A DNA stretch of 64,000 nt, taken from Fulvia fulva (taxonomy: Eukaryota; Ascomycota; Dothideomycetes; Mycosphaerellales; Mycosphaerellaceae). This document shows, in pieces, positions 35,086 to 46,469 of this stretch. The stretch covers positions 4,774,001-4,838,000 of the forward strand of contig NC_063016.1 of assembly GCF_020509005.1 (NCBI RefSeq), read 5' to 3'. Below the pieces are notes generated by a model. The model ran no database searches, had not been told where the DNA came from, and saw only the letters and a program-made list of their open reading frames with translations. How positions within the stretch are numbered: the first letter of the stretch is position 1; every line of letters starts with the position of its first letter. The position numbers were made by a program, and so were the translations under genes.

Positions 35086-38000
35086 CTACCTTGCCCGTAA
35101 CCCTGGTGATGTCCTCCTCTCGATTCCCTTTCTCCCTTCTGTTTCCCCGGCTCTTCTCTCTCTCTCCCTCCTCTCTATCCACCTTTCCGTTTCTACTGCT
35201 AGGGAGAATTGCTCTAGGTAGTCCTCGTTAAGGATCCATCTTGTCACTCTCCTTATATCTTGTCTGTCCTGGATGATGGCCTGGTATTGCCTGTCTCTTG
35301 CCTTCGCCCTCCACTGGCTTCTCCCTTTTACCCACTTAGTACAGTTCAGCACCATGTGCTCCGGGTTTTGGGATAGGTAGCCACAGGGGCAACGTTTGGA
35401 ATCGTATCCTAGGACTCTTCTTTGGTGCAAGTATGCTCTCAGCCCAATGTGCTCAGAGCGAATCTGGATAGCTATGCTTGCTTCCGCCCTCTTCAGGTCT
35501 TTATAGATAAGGTAGTTATACCTCCCGAAGGTCCTGGCCGCTGGTGGGGCTCCTGGCCTCACCGGTTTTTGGTTCCAACGCGTTTCCCATAGGTGACCTG
35601 CGATCCTTTCTGCTTGGCTTTGCTTCTTTTTCCCTTTGTCCCCTGTGTTAGCTTGCTCCCTCAGAGCTTCTCTCTGTTCAAGGGCTGCTAGGATTTCCTG
35701 TGATGTTTTTAGGTCTGCTTCCTTCTGTGGGATCATGTGTGGCCGGTTGGGTCTTCTCCTCCTCTCCCACTGGGTTCTTATCCTTTGAGTAGCTGCTTGG
35801 ATGGTTCCCTGGGCTGGGTATGCTGATGTCTTCTCTGCGTATTGACACCTCATGCCCTGGAGGTACTCCCTGATGGGGGCTGTACCTGATTCCATTTCCA
35901 TTGTCCTGTGAGGGGTTGACTTGTATGCCCCTAGTACTCTCTTTAGGCAGGCTGCCTGCGCTCTGTTGAGGGGGTCCTCAATTCTCTTCGGGATGTGTTT
36001 TTCCGCTGCCCAAATTGCTGCTCCATATAGCATTGCGGGCTTGACAATGGCCTTGTACATGGTCTGGGCCTTTGTGAAGGTCGCCCCCTAGGTTGACGCA
36101 GTGAGTCTCTCGATTGATTGTCTGTTGGTGTCCGCTCTCGCTTGCGCCTTCTTCACTTGTGGTCCCCAGCTGAGTTTCGGGTCTAGCCATATCCCAAGGA
36201 CTCTGAGTTCCCTTGTAGGATGGGTCTCGAACCCCTGGATTTTTACTGGTGCTGCCAAGTTGTGTTTTGTCTTTGCCTTGCTAAAATGGATAAGTTGGTA
36301 CTTGTCCGGTGCGAATTTTGCCCCATGCTCTCTTGCCCACTTTTCGCATTGTCTATGTCTCTCCTCTAGGAGTGCGCAGTTTTCCTCTGTGGACCCCGAC
36401 CACGCTAGGATATTTGTGTCATCCACGAACCCCGATGCTGAGGTGTTTGCTGTTTCTAGGAGTGGGGTCAGGTCGGCCATAAAGAGGAGGAACAGAATTG
36501 GGGAGAGTGTAGAGCCCTGTGGGATGCCCGTGTTCGCAATTGGGGTCTGCGGGGCTTGGAAGGACCCTAGGAGGATCTGGGTTGTTCTGTCCTTAAGGAA
36601 TGACTGCACAAAGTGTACTATCCAGGCTGGGATGCTTTTCATTCTGAGGATGTGTAGGAGCCTTGCGTGGGACACATTGTCGAAAGCCCCTGATATGTCT
36701 AGTGAAAGCAGTGAGGCTACCTTGTTGTTGCCATAGTGCCAGATGTGTCTGATTTGCTCTGTGATCAGTTCGACTGCTGTGAGGGTAGATCTCTTTTGTC
36801 TCCCCCCCATTTGCGTTGCCGGGAGGAGGTTGTGTTCTTCTACTATTCCGGTGAGCCTTATAGCCACGACCTTCTCTAGGAGCTTCCCTAGTGTGTTCAG
36901 CAACGCAATTGGTCTGTATGACTTCAACTTGGTATAGTCTTCCTTTTGGGGTTTCCTTAGGACGCAAGTCAGTGATTGCCTAAAGGCCTTTGGGCAATAC
37001 CCCTGCTTCATGCACTGGGTAAAGATTGGCGCAAGCACTGGAGTGATAAGGCTACTGCTAGCTTTTAGGTAACAGTTAGGGATCTTGTCTGGGCCTGGGG
37101 CTTTGTTGCCCTTCAGTTTCTTGATAATGTTTCCGATCTCTATAGCAGACACTTGCCAGTTAGCCTCCCTTGGCGGAGGAATGTGTGTTCCTGGGATGTT
37201 GCTTAGGTCTGCCTCTACCTGAGTCCCGAAGAAGTGGTCTGCGAATGCTTTCGCTTTCCCTATCGGAGTGGTTTGCGTTTCCCCGTCTTGGTCCTGTATT
37301 GAGGGAAACTGGGGCGGGGAGTTTCGTTCCTCGTCTGGTTTCCTGGCCCATTCTGCTAGTCTCCAGATTTGTTCCGGGTGTTCTGTGATCATCCCTACAG
37401 TTGACCTCCACTCCTGCGTCTTGTCTCTTCTGATCTGCGCCTTCTTTGCTTTGCACGCGTTGTTATAGGCTTCCCAGTTTGCTTGGGTGCGTCGTTGCTC
37501 CCATCTCCTTCTTGCTCTCCTTGCCTCCTTGACTTTGGCTGTGCACTCTAGTGTCCAGTATGGCTTCTGGTATAGCGACCATCTCTTCTCAGGTATATGG
37601 GCCTGGGCTGCCCTTTGCATAGCTTCTATCAGCTGCTCCACTGCTTGGTCAATCCCCTCCGTTGTGTGTATGTTGTCAATGTTCACCTGTTCTAGTTCGC
37701 CTTCTAGCCGCTGCTGTACTAGTGTCCACTCGGCCTGCTTCCAGCAGAGCCTCCTCTCAGGTTCCCTCTCCTCCTCAACTGTGAGTTGGATGTCGGTTTG
37801 GATTGGATAGTGGTCTGATGAGGACTCTAGTTGGTCATTGACTGTGCAGCTTTCTACCCGTCGTGTTAAGGCGTGGGACATAAAGCATAGGTCTAGCGTG
37901 CTAGAACTGTTGTTTCTAGCCCAAGTTTCTGTTCCCTTTGGCGTGATCAAGTCCATTTGGGCTGTTTCCATCTGACCAATGAGCCTCCCTGCTAAGAAGT

Positions 38001-38487
38001 GGTGTGCTGGGGTGAAGTCCGATCCCCACTTTGGGTGGTGGAGGTTGAAATCTCCTATCACGATGTTGTGGTTTTGTTGGTCCATTGCTTCCGGGAGCCT
38101 TCCTAGCGTGTGTAGTTGTGTGCTGCTTCTGGACTCTGGAGGTGGGTTGTATACGCTATGGATCAGGACTTGGCCTTGAGTTGTTTTGAGCTGCACTGTG
38201 GTGATATCCCTGTCGGTTCTCGGCCAGGCCTGCCAGTCCTCTGCTAGTACCTTCTTACTGACATAGATACAAGTTCGTGGGACTCCCTCGGTTCTGTTTA
38301 TTACTACGTGGTATCTCGGGTCTCGCACAGTTGATGGAATCCTAGAGTGTGGGTTGATCCATGGTTCCTGTATTGCTATAATGTGGTGTTCCTCCGGGTC
38401 TAAGGCTTGTAGAAAGCTCCTTTGGACCTTGTCTTTGCTTCTGTTCACATTATACTGAATGATTGATAGTCTGTTAGTGTGAGGCAT
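35086..38487 (-). pseudogene. LINE 2 ORF2, endonuclease and reverse transcriptase with one in-frame stop
   Basis: The ATG at 38487 overlaps the ORF1 stop. The frame is 1134 codons including the final TAG at 35086, interrupted only by TAG at 36090-36088 (codon 800), where the same frame resumes at once with GATFTKAQTMYKAIVKPAMLYGA. Domains: APE-type endonuclease (residues 1-220: IIQYNVNRSKDKVQ, AIQEPWINP, GDFNLHHPKW, SSDHYPI), reverse transcriptase (about 430-720: LSLDISGAFDN, IPQGSTLSP, catalytic FVDD at about 687), then a C-terminal region with CPCGYLSQNPEHMVLNC. No RNase H domain was seen. As written, the protein stops after the polymerase core and lacks the C-terminal domain. Confidence 0.93.
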
Positions 38488-39779
38488 TAGGACATGTTTG
38501 TGTCTGGGTCCGTTTGGTCTTGCTGTTGGTCTTGCTGTTGGTTTTCCCGTCCCTCCTCCTGTTCTTCCCTTTGGGGTTGGCTCCCTATCATTTGGTTGAT
38601 TCTCATTTGTCCATTGCTCTGCGCTGCCTTGTACAAGAACGTTGGTCTCCCTATTGCTGGCACTATTTGTGGCTCCTCTTGTGGCCGGGGTCTCTTATTC
38701 GGGTGGGTGGTTCTCTCTGGTTGTTTCTGTTCACCTACTAGGAACCTGGTTGGTGTTGTTACCCTTGCTTCCCGCGCTCTCCACTGGGCTGATAGTCTAA
38801 CTGGGCATTGGTTTGACCATGCCGGGTGTTTTCTCCCACATGCTGCGCATCTTGTGTCCTCCTTCCGTTTTTGGCACTCTTGGGTCGCGTGATCACCAGC
38901 ACAGTGTGAGCAGACTGGTGTGGCTTTGCTACACTTTGGGGCAATATGTCCGTACTGTTGACAGTTGAAACATTGAAGGATTCTGTGGTTGCTCTGATGG
39001 ATTTCTACATCCAGCCTCTCAAAGTCCCAGTACAACCCTTGGTCTAAGACCTTGTTCGCTTGCTCTGGTGTTGCAACCCATAAGATCAGCGAGGAGGCCC
39101 TCTTGCCCTCCTCTATCTTCTTCTTGACCCACGCTGTCTTTGTGATCTGTAGTCCTGGTGCTGTTACCTGGTTTTGCCTCTGGAGGTTTGGTGTATCCCT
39201 TTGTGTATCAAAGGTTCGTGGGACCCCATGCGCAATTACCATGTACTGTTGATGGGAGACTTTCGCTGTGCTCCCGATCTTCAGTGTCCACTCCTTGTTT
39301 ATTTCGAGGGCCTTCTTGTCCTGTACGTGTGCTGTAAACAGCTTGACCCCTTTGTTGTCTGCCCTTGCCCCTACTATTCCCTTTACTCCGATCTTCTCGA
39401 CTATCTCCCTCCCGGTCATCTTTCCTATCTCTTCCTTCTCTTTCTGGTCCGTAATATGGACTCGTAGTACTGTGCTTTGAGGGGGGGTGGGTTGGCTCGC
39501 GATTGTTGCCCAGGTCGTTGGGCCCTGGGTCTGTCTCGGGTCTCTTTGAGGGTTGTTTCTTGCGTTTCGTGTTGCTGCCTCGATTGCCATGTTGATCGTA
39601 GTGCTTGTTTGTCGTTTGAGCGCCTTCAGTCCCCCGAGCAGTTCGCTCATTACTCCTTTCAGTGCTCTCTCCGGAAACCTCCCTTCTTCTGCCGCTACCA
39701 TCTCTTCCGCCTTCTTGCAGAGCGTCCTCCACTCGTCTCCCCCTTGCTCTCGGTCGTCTACTGCCGTCGTCGTCGCCAT
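38487..39779 (-). CDS. LINE 2 ORF1 protein, gag-like with three zinc knuckles
   Basis: 430 residues from the ATG at 39779 to a TAA whose last base is 38487. The N-terminal half is charged and probably coiled (AEEMVAAEEGRFPERALKG). The middle region (WTLKIGSTAKVSHQQYMVIAHGVP) may be an RNA-binding fold. Knuckles are CFNCQQYGHIAPKC (270-283), CSHCAGDHATQEC (290-302) and CAACGRKHPAWSNQC (311-325). The C-terminus is Gln-rich. It would coat LINE RNA in a ribonucleoprotein with the ORF2 protein. The stop overlaps the ORF2 start as TAATG. The frame is undamaged. Confidence 0.93.
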   Translation of the reverse strand: MATTTAVDDREQGGDEWRTLCKKAEEMVAAEEGRFPERALKGVMSELLGGLKALKRQTSTTINMAIEAATRNARNNPQRDPRQTQGPTTWATIASQPTPPQSTVLRVHITDQKEKEEIGKMTGREIVEKIGVKGIVGARADNKGVKLFTAHVQDKKALEINKEWTLKIGSTAKVSHQQYMVIAHGVPRTFDTQRDTPNLQRQNQVTAPGLQITKTAWVKKKIEEGKRASSLILWVATPEQANKVLDQGLYWDFERLDVEIHQSNHRILQCFNCQQYGHIAPKCSKATPVCSHCAGDHATQECQKRKEDTRCAACGRKHPAWSNQCPVRLSAQWRAREARVTTPTRFLVGEQKQPERTTHPNKRPRPQEEPQIVPAIGRPTFLYKAAQSNGQMRINQMIGSQPQREEQEEGRENQQQDQQQDQTDPDTNMS

Positions 39780-42700
39780 TTTTCGATATAGGTTCCTTTA
39801 CGTAGTAGCCGTTACTAGCTTATATACTTTTTCTAACGTACGATATAGTTACGATCCGTACAATAGATATATACCTGCATAGGCCGGATAGGGTCCTAGA
39901 ACAGGGGAATGACAAATCTATCTATCTATCTATATACGTAAGTAAGACTATAGACCTTGAGTCGTAGAAGGTTATACTACCGTAGTAGGGCAACCTAGGA
40001 GACATAACATCAATCTAGATCGATACGACATAAGGCCCTATCTAGATCTATAACGTTTATAACCCGCTACCGCGGGGTCGGACGAGTAGGGAACTAGGAA
40101 CCCTCGCCTACCTAGAGCGGACCCTAAGCTAAGATATAAAGTAAGTACCCCTCGGCGACTTCAACCTCTACTACCTATAGTAGGGACTCGAATTCACTCC
40201 CCCGTACGCGTTTCTAGGGGGGAAGCTACTAGATATAACCGTACGCTACGGAATAGCCTTAGTAATACTAAAGGGAACAGAGACGTAGAAGGCCCGTACT
40301 AGTATAAGTACGATCGACCTATACTTTCTATTACGAGAACTTGAAGAGAGACTAGTCTAATGCCGACCGAACTACGCGCTAGAAGCCTCCTTAGACTATA
40401 TCCCTATCTAAACGACGCTAGGGGTGAAGGCGATAGAGGAGCTAGTAAACGAACTACGCCGTAACTAGAAGAAGGCACGCTAGGACGACATAAGAGGCTT
40501 CCTAATAGCGAACCTACTATAGTATAGAGAACTCGAGACGGCAGCTTAGCTAGATCAAGTAGCGGAACAGATTACCTCGGTTATATAGTAAGTAGCGGAA
40601 CAATATACGCCGTTACTCTAGCCCTTAACGTAGTAGAAGGCCTTCTAGACCCCTAAATGCTCTATAAAGGTAAGGGAGGCTAGAAGGGTAAGGCGACAGT
40701 AGACGAAGGAGCATACCTAAGAGACGTAGGAGTAATACTGTCGCGCGACATAAGAGAAGAAGGCACAGATAAGACGCGACAAGCTATAGGACTAGAGAGC
40801 AACGATCGGGCTCGTTATAGAAAACCCGGAACAGATGTAGAGACTTGCTAAATAGGCACGACTACCTAAAGAGTAGCAAACCCCTCACTTCCCCCTAATC
40901 GTAGACCGCAAAGGGATTGCCTAGGCTACGCCCCGGGGTAAGGCAAAAGTATTAGCCGACCATTTCTTTTCGACGTAAGTAGAGGTAGACCTTACGGATA
41001 TCGACCCGAGTATATACCCGGAACCCCTAGACATAGATTAGGCGGTTAGCTCTAATATAGTAATAGGAGTTATAAGTAAGCTAAAAGGACGGAAAGCCCT
41101 AGGCCTAGACAGGATACTAAACATACTACTAAAAGAGTGTAGAGAAGAGATCGCGCCGAGCCTAGTAAACCTGTTTACCGCGTACCTACGGCTAGGGTAT
41201 TAGCCGAAGCCGTATAGAGAGTCTATAATAGTAGTGCTACGTAAGCTATAGAAGGAAGACTATACTTAGCCTAAGCCGTATAGACTAATAGTACTTCTAA
41301 ATACGATAGGGAAGGTCCTAGAAAAGATAGTAGCCTAGAGACTTACGTAGCTTACCGAGGACAACTACGTACTCCTAGTAATATAGATAGGGGGAAGAAG
41401 CTAGCGATCGACACTAATAGTAATAGAGCTAATTACGGAGCAAATTTAGACCCTCTAGCACTACGGTAGGAACCGAGCGGCGTCCTTACTATCCCTCGAC
41501 ATCGTAGGGGCCTTCGATAACGTCTTATACTAAAGGCTAATACATATCCTATAGCAGAAAGGCATCCCCTAGTAGGTAACGACGTTCGTCTACTCCTTTC
41601 TCTAGGAACGGACGACATACCTAGTCCTAGGAAGGTATACGTCCGACCCGGTAAAGGCAGAGACTAGAATACCTTAGGGATCTACTCTCTCCCCTATCCT
41701 GTTTCTAATCTTTATGTCGGATCTAATCCCCCTACTCACCTCTCCGTAAACCTTAGTATCGGGGTTCGTAGACGATATAAACATTCTAGCCTAGTCAGAC
41801 TCGACAGAAGAGAACTGTCGCCTCCTTAAAGATAGGCACAAGAAATGCGAGGAGTAGGTAAAGAAGCATAGTGCCCGGTTCGCCCCTAAAAAGTACTAAC
41901 TTATACACTTTAGTAAAGCGAGAACATACTATAATATAAAGGCGGCGGTAAGAATCTAAGGCTACGAGACTAAGCTATTAGCGGAGCTACGAGTACTAGG
42001 GATCTAGCTCGACCCGAAGCTAAGCTAGAATATATAGATTAAGAAAGCCTAGAGTCGAGCGTAAGTTAATAAAGCCTTAATAAAGAGGCTTGCGGCATCT
42101 ATATAGGGAGCAATATTCGATAAGGTAAGAGTAATGTATAAGGCGATCGTTAGACTAGCTATATTATACGGGGTATAGATTTAGGGAATAGGAGGAGTAG
42201 GTAAGCCGATCCCGAAACGGATAGAGCAACCCCTAAATAGGACATAGGTAGGTAACCTACGAAGGGTACTAGGCGTATATAAGATAACGTTAATAAGTAC
42301 GGTAGAAATAGAGACAGGAATACTACTAATCGGCTAGTATATCCGGGGAATAAGAATTTAATACGCGGTAAAGACGATAGGTTACCTAGTACAAACCATA
42401 ATCTAGGAGGTAAAGAATAAGATAGAAAGCCGCTACCGGAGAGGGGTAGGACATAGGACAAGCTAAAAAGAGGATGACCTTACTACCTTTACGGCCGTAT
42501 AGACAAGCACCGAATGGCTAGCACGAAAGGAGGAGGAGCGTAGGACTCGCTAGGCCGGCGGGAGTAAGGCTAAGACCTAAAGCCTAGCGGAATAGATAGC
42601 GAGCTACCTATAGGAGTAGGACTAGAAAAGGAAGCCCCCTAAGACAACAGGCCCGATAGCGCTTCGAGCCTTCTAGAGACACAATTACTAGCTATATAGG

Positions 42701-45700
42701 GACCTAATAAGGGCCGAAGTAAGCATAGCGATCCAAATTAGGTCCGAATATATTAGATTAAGGGCCTACCTATTTAGGAGACGCGTACTAGACATCTATA
42801 GCCTAGCCTACTAGTGTGGCTACCTATTGTAAAACCTAGAACATATACTACTACGATGCCCGTAGTAGGCGAGAGGTAGGGGAAATTGGAGGTACTAAGC
42901 GGGAAGGAGAGACTACAAGTTAATTATTAGGGACAAAGGCAACATTCGCCGAATCTCTCGGTAGATACTATAGTAGGGATACCTCTAGCAGTTTAGCCTC
43001 GCTAGCGAGACGGAGGAGTGGATAGACAAGAGGCGGAAGCTAGGGGGTGGTAGATAGGGTAGTCATTAGGGCAGGCCTATAACACTAGCGTACCCCTAAT
43101 AAGGGAAATTTAAGACGACAACTAGGAGGAAAAGACAGGCGGGAAGGAGGAGGGGTTTTCACTAATACGGTTTCCCCTCTATATATACAAAAACAAGATA
43201 GTATAGCTATATAGGCCAAAGGGCACTATAACAGCTTAATGAAATATCTATCTATCTATAGCTTGTTCCTATTAAAGATGAATATTATATATACCTCTAC
43301 TCCTTTCCGCTCTTACTATCTTCTTAATTACCTCCGCGCTGACTTCCTAGATGTCGATATCCGGTAGTGTCGGCGTAGCTAGTTTCTTTTCGAATAATAG
43401 TTCAGCGGTTCGCGGGCGTTCCTTTATAATTATATTAGAGGTTATAGTCTAGACAAAATCTCTATCGTTATCTTCTTCGACAGTGGCTTAATACGCTAGT
43501 CGGGTCTTTAGGGTAGGTTCGAAGGTCTACTTAGTAATTACCGGTTCCTACTTATCGTTAACACTCTATACCTAGACTAGCTCGCTATCCTATAAGCAAT
43601 ACTCCTTATAGTGCTCCGAGTCGAGGGTTATAGTACCTAACGTAAAGTAGATACCTAGCTAGTGTTTATTATACTAGGGCCTGCCTAGTACGATATTATA
43701 CTCTAGATATATAACCTAGAAGGTTCTAGTCTCCTTATAACTATTGCCGAGTGTAAGTTCTAGACTTATACGATGTTCTATTATTTCCGCGGCTGTCGAG
43801 CCGTTTACTAACCTAAGGGCTAGTAGGTTATTAAGCTTAATCAAGGGCAGATTGTGTTTTTACGTATAGGAGAAGTCGATATACTTAGAATTAGCACCGT
43901 TATTAAGGAAAGTAAATGTATTTTGCCTATTAGCTATCCCTAGCATTACGAGGTATAAGCCAATAATAGGGTTATATTCTATTTCTACTATTCTAAGAAT
44001 ATATAATAATAGCTTAAGCCCTTCGGGTGGCTTTACTAGTAGTGCCTCTTCGTTATGTCTTATATTCTCCTTTTTATATCTACTAGTTATTACGCTTAAG
44101 TAGTAGACTAGGTATTTTCCGCCGGTAGTATAACGGTAGTGCCGCTAGCGTTAGTACCTAGACGTACTAGTATCTCGTACTCGAATAGCTCGTAAGTACG
44201 CTACTATAGGCGGTGACCGGGCTTACGACACTTCTTATAGAGGCTCTTACGTATATAGCGAGTGTTCTTAGCTTCGTCTATAGTCTTACTAAGGCTACTC
44301 TTAAATAGTTCAGGTCGGGTAGACTAAGCCTTACGGGTCGGCTTATTAGAGCCTAAACCTACTAGCTTGTCGTCCTTATTGTCCTTATTACCGTCCTTCT
44401 TATCGTTCTTTAGCTTCTCGGAGCGTAGGTAGAGAGCGTCGAGGATCCTAAAGTCCTTATCTACCTAATAGAGATTATCGATCATCTCTTATAACGATTC
44501 GGGACGGAAGTTAAGATACTTATTAAGATAGCGGACAGTTAGCTTACGTTATAGGTTGTCTATCGCATCTTTACCCTTAAGGCCTAGGATATTAGTATTC
44601 TAGCGCTACTTAGGGAAGAAGGTCTAGAAGCTGTCCTTATTATCTATCTTAAGGTTACTTAGGCGATTACGAGCCCTACTAATTAGGTTACGGTCTCCGT
44701 ATCGCTCGGCAAGTTTCTTAATAAGGTCGTTAATACCCTTATACGTCTTCTTACTACTAGTTAGGCTGCCCGAGATAGTAGGGATCTTTAGTCTAACTAG
44801 TTCCTAAGCATTACCTAGTAAGGCTAGTAAGTCGTATACGAACTTAAGTACTACCTTCTTATCGCGAAAGACCGTATAGTCGATAATAGTCTCTAACTCG
44901 GAGAAGAACTTCTCGAGAGAGGGTCTAGATAGCTTACTATCGATAGTACCGACGAACTTCTCTAGCTTATCTATACTACGCTAAGTCTTAAAGGGCTGGC
45001 TAAGGTCTAGATCGTACTTGACTAGAGACTCGAAGTCGTAGACTAGCTTCTTCTTCTTAGAAGAGCGGCGATAAGTACGAGCATCGCTATCCGACTCCGA
45101 GTCCTTCTCTAACTCCTTAGATAATAGATCGGAGTCGTTACTATTATCCTTACGTATAGACTTCTTAGCCTTCTTTCTAGTAGTACGGCGAGCTGCCTTA
45201 TCCTCCTCGTCCTTATTACTAGCTCTATTATTATCCTTATTATTGTCCTTAGATAGGGTTCGGCCGTTCTATAGGGCACGACGCTATAATATAGCGCGAG
45301 ATAGTAAGGATCGTACTCGAGAGCGGCCTCGGCGGTCTTCGAGTTGCTTCTTAAGATTATCTACCTAAGTCTACTACGACTTATTAAGATGCTTAATGTC
45401 GTTCTAGTAGGTTTAAGCTTCTGTCTTATACGTATCGAGATCGAATTCGAGGGTCTTAATCTTGAGTTATTATTAGATAACTACTAAAGTACCTCCTTAG
45501 CTTACTTCTTTAGGGTATCGTTCTTCGCGGTAAGTATACTAATCTCTACGGACATTACTATATTCGATAATACCTTAGGTCGGGCCTTTAGGTTATCGAG
45601 TTCCTTAACTAGGGTGTTATATTCATTACGTATCTATTAGTCGTAACTCTTTAATCTCCTAAGCTCTTACCCTACTTTACCTAACTACTCGTAGAGGATA

Positions 45701-46308
45701 GTCGCTATCTATATTACGTTCCTATACTCTTGCTCGGCGCGTCGTAGGATAAAGTAGATAGCCGTAGCGGTCTCGGGCTCTACTAGGAGCTTAACGAGCT
45801 AGTCAATATCGAGTTAAAGGAGGTCGTTCGCGGGAATTCGGAGGGTTTTCGCGACTTATTATATATCCTCGCCCTTACCTTCCTCGGTCGCGCCGTCGTC
45901 GTCGTAGTCGACTACCGCTATAGTAACGCCGTTCTCGTCTTAGATCTCGTCGTCGTTTAGAAGGTCGTACAAGTTAAACTTGCTAGGTAGGTTAGTGACT
46001 AGGCGCTATAAGTTCTCGAGTTTCTACTATATAGCGTCGTCGGTAGTCTACTACTACTCTTACGTTTGTTCTTAAGTCTATATATTAAATATAGACTCGC
46101 GCTATACTACTAGTTATATAGCTAGTAGCGAGCCTCGCTATCCTTAGGGTCGCACTATATTAGGTACTACTTAGCCTATAGTAGTCTCTTATACCGAGTC
46201 GCGCGTTTTTTGTTATACGCCGTAATCTCTTATTACGGTTGTTATTAATAATCTACGCTCTTATAGATCCCGTTATAGCTCTTCTACGGATATAGAGACC
46301 TAGCTAAG

Positions 46309-46469
46309 TATAACGGTTTATAGTCGTATTGATATAAAGTAGCTAGGTACGTAGGAAAGAGGAGTGCGAGGTACGCTAAGGCTATATATAAGCCGAGGTA
46401 CTACGCTAGTACGCGCGGTCACGTGACCCACGTGCTAGCTAGACATTTGCTAGGCCTAGGGCCGTGACA
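46309..46469 (-). repeat. 5' LTR of gypsy A
   Basis: 161 bp, pairs with 26341-26501. The differences I checked by eye are all transitions of RIP type, for example TGTGACGG against TATAACGG. Confidence 0.9.

Larger units (their letters stand above)
34882..39859 (-). mobile_element. LINE 2, nearly intact non-LTR retrotransposon
   Basis: 4978 bp on the minus strand, with 14-bp target duplication ACAATAGATATATA (34868-34881 and 39860-39873) inside the 3' UTR of LINE 1. The 5' UTR is about 80 bp (39859-39780), ORF1 is intact, ORF2 has one premature stop, the 3' UTR is about 200 bp, and the tail is (TCTA)n on the minus strand rather than poly-A. Full-length and little altered, it is one of the youngest insertions in the nest. 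Confidence 0.93.
32178..39932 (+). mobile_element. LINE 1, chimeric insertion split by LINE 2
   Basis: Inserted in LINE 3 with target duplication TATACGTA (32170-32177 and 39933-39940). It consists of an unidentified 1-kb segment (32178 to about 33214), the 3' half of a LINE (about 33215-34881) and, beyond LINE 2, the last 59 bp with the (TCTA)n tail (39874-39932). About 2763 bp once LINE 2 is removed. The LINE part is clearly less RIP-altered than LINE 3 and closely resembles LINE 4, which has a complete upstream region instead of the 1-kb segment. Confidence 0.8.
30315..43260 (+). mobile_element. LINE 3, RIP-altered non-LTR element split by LINE 1
   Basis: Inserted in gypsy A with target duplication GCTCGTTCCT (30305-30314) and GCTTGTTCCT (43261-43270). 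Its two parts are 30315-32177 and 39941-43260, with a (TCTA)n tail. Part one holds an ORF1 relic with a zinc knuckle near 31440 and the start of an APE-type endonuclease (31940-32170). Part two continues the endonuclease (GDFNLYYL near 40160) and holds the reverse transcriptase (SLLSLDIVGAFDN near 41490, SGFVDDINILA near 41765). It is a fungal CCHC/APE/RT LINE, as in Tad-like families, and carries many TAG stops. Confidence 0.85.
26341..46469 (-). mobile_element. gypsy A, RIP-altered Ty3 element split by nested LINEs
   Basis: Minus-strand element with 161-bp LTRs at 46309-46469 (5') and 26341-26501 (3'). Its body is 46308-43271 and 30314-26502; the gap is the LINE nest. Reading the minus strand: a long gag with a CCHC-like knuckle KKCRKPG (about 44220-44245), a protease with NNGANSKYID (about 43870-43910), reverse transcriptase (KKLGGRLRVYIDYRQVN near 29780, YLDNILIFSD near 29450), RNase H (YLSKKISP near 28910) and integrase (HHCC region about 28200). 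A poly-C run at 26504-26510 is the polypurine tract on the minus strand. Stops are everywhere, mostly TAG. No target duplication is visible. Confidence 0.88.

Noticed and set aside
36101..36736. 211-residue plus-strand frame
   Set aside because: It is the complement of the LINE 2 reverse transcriptase, a shadow frame.
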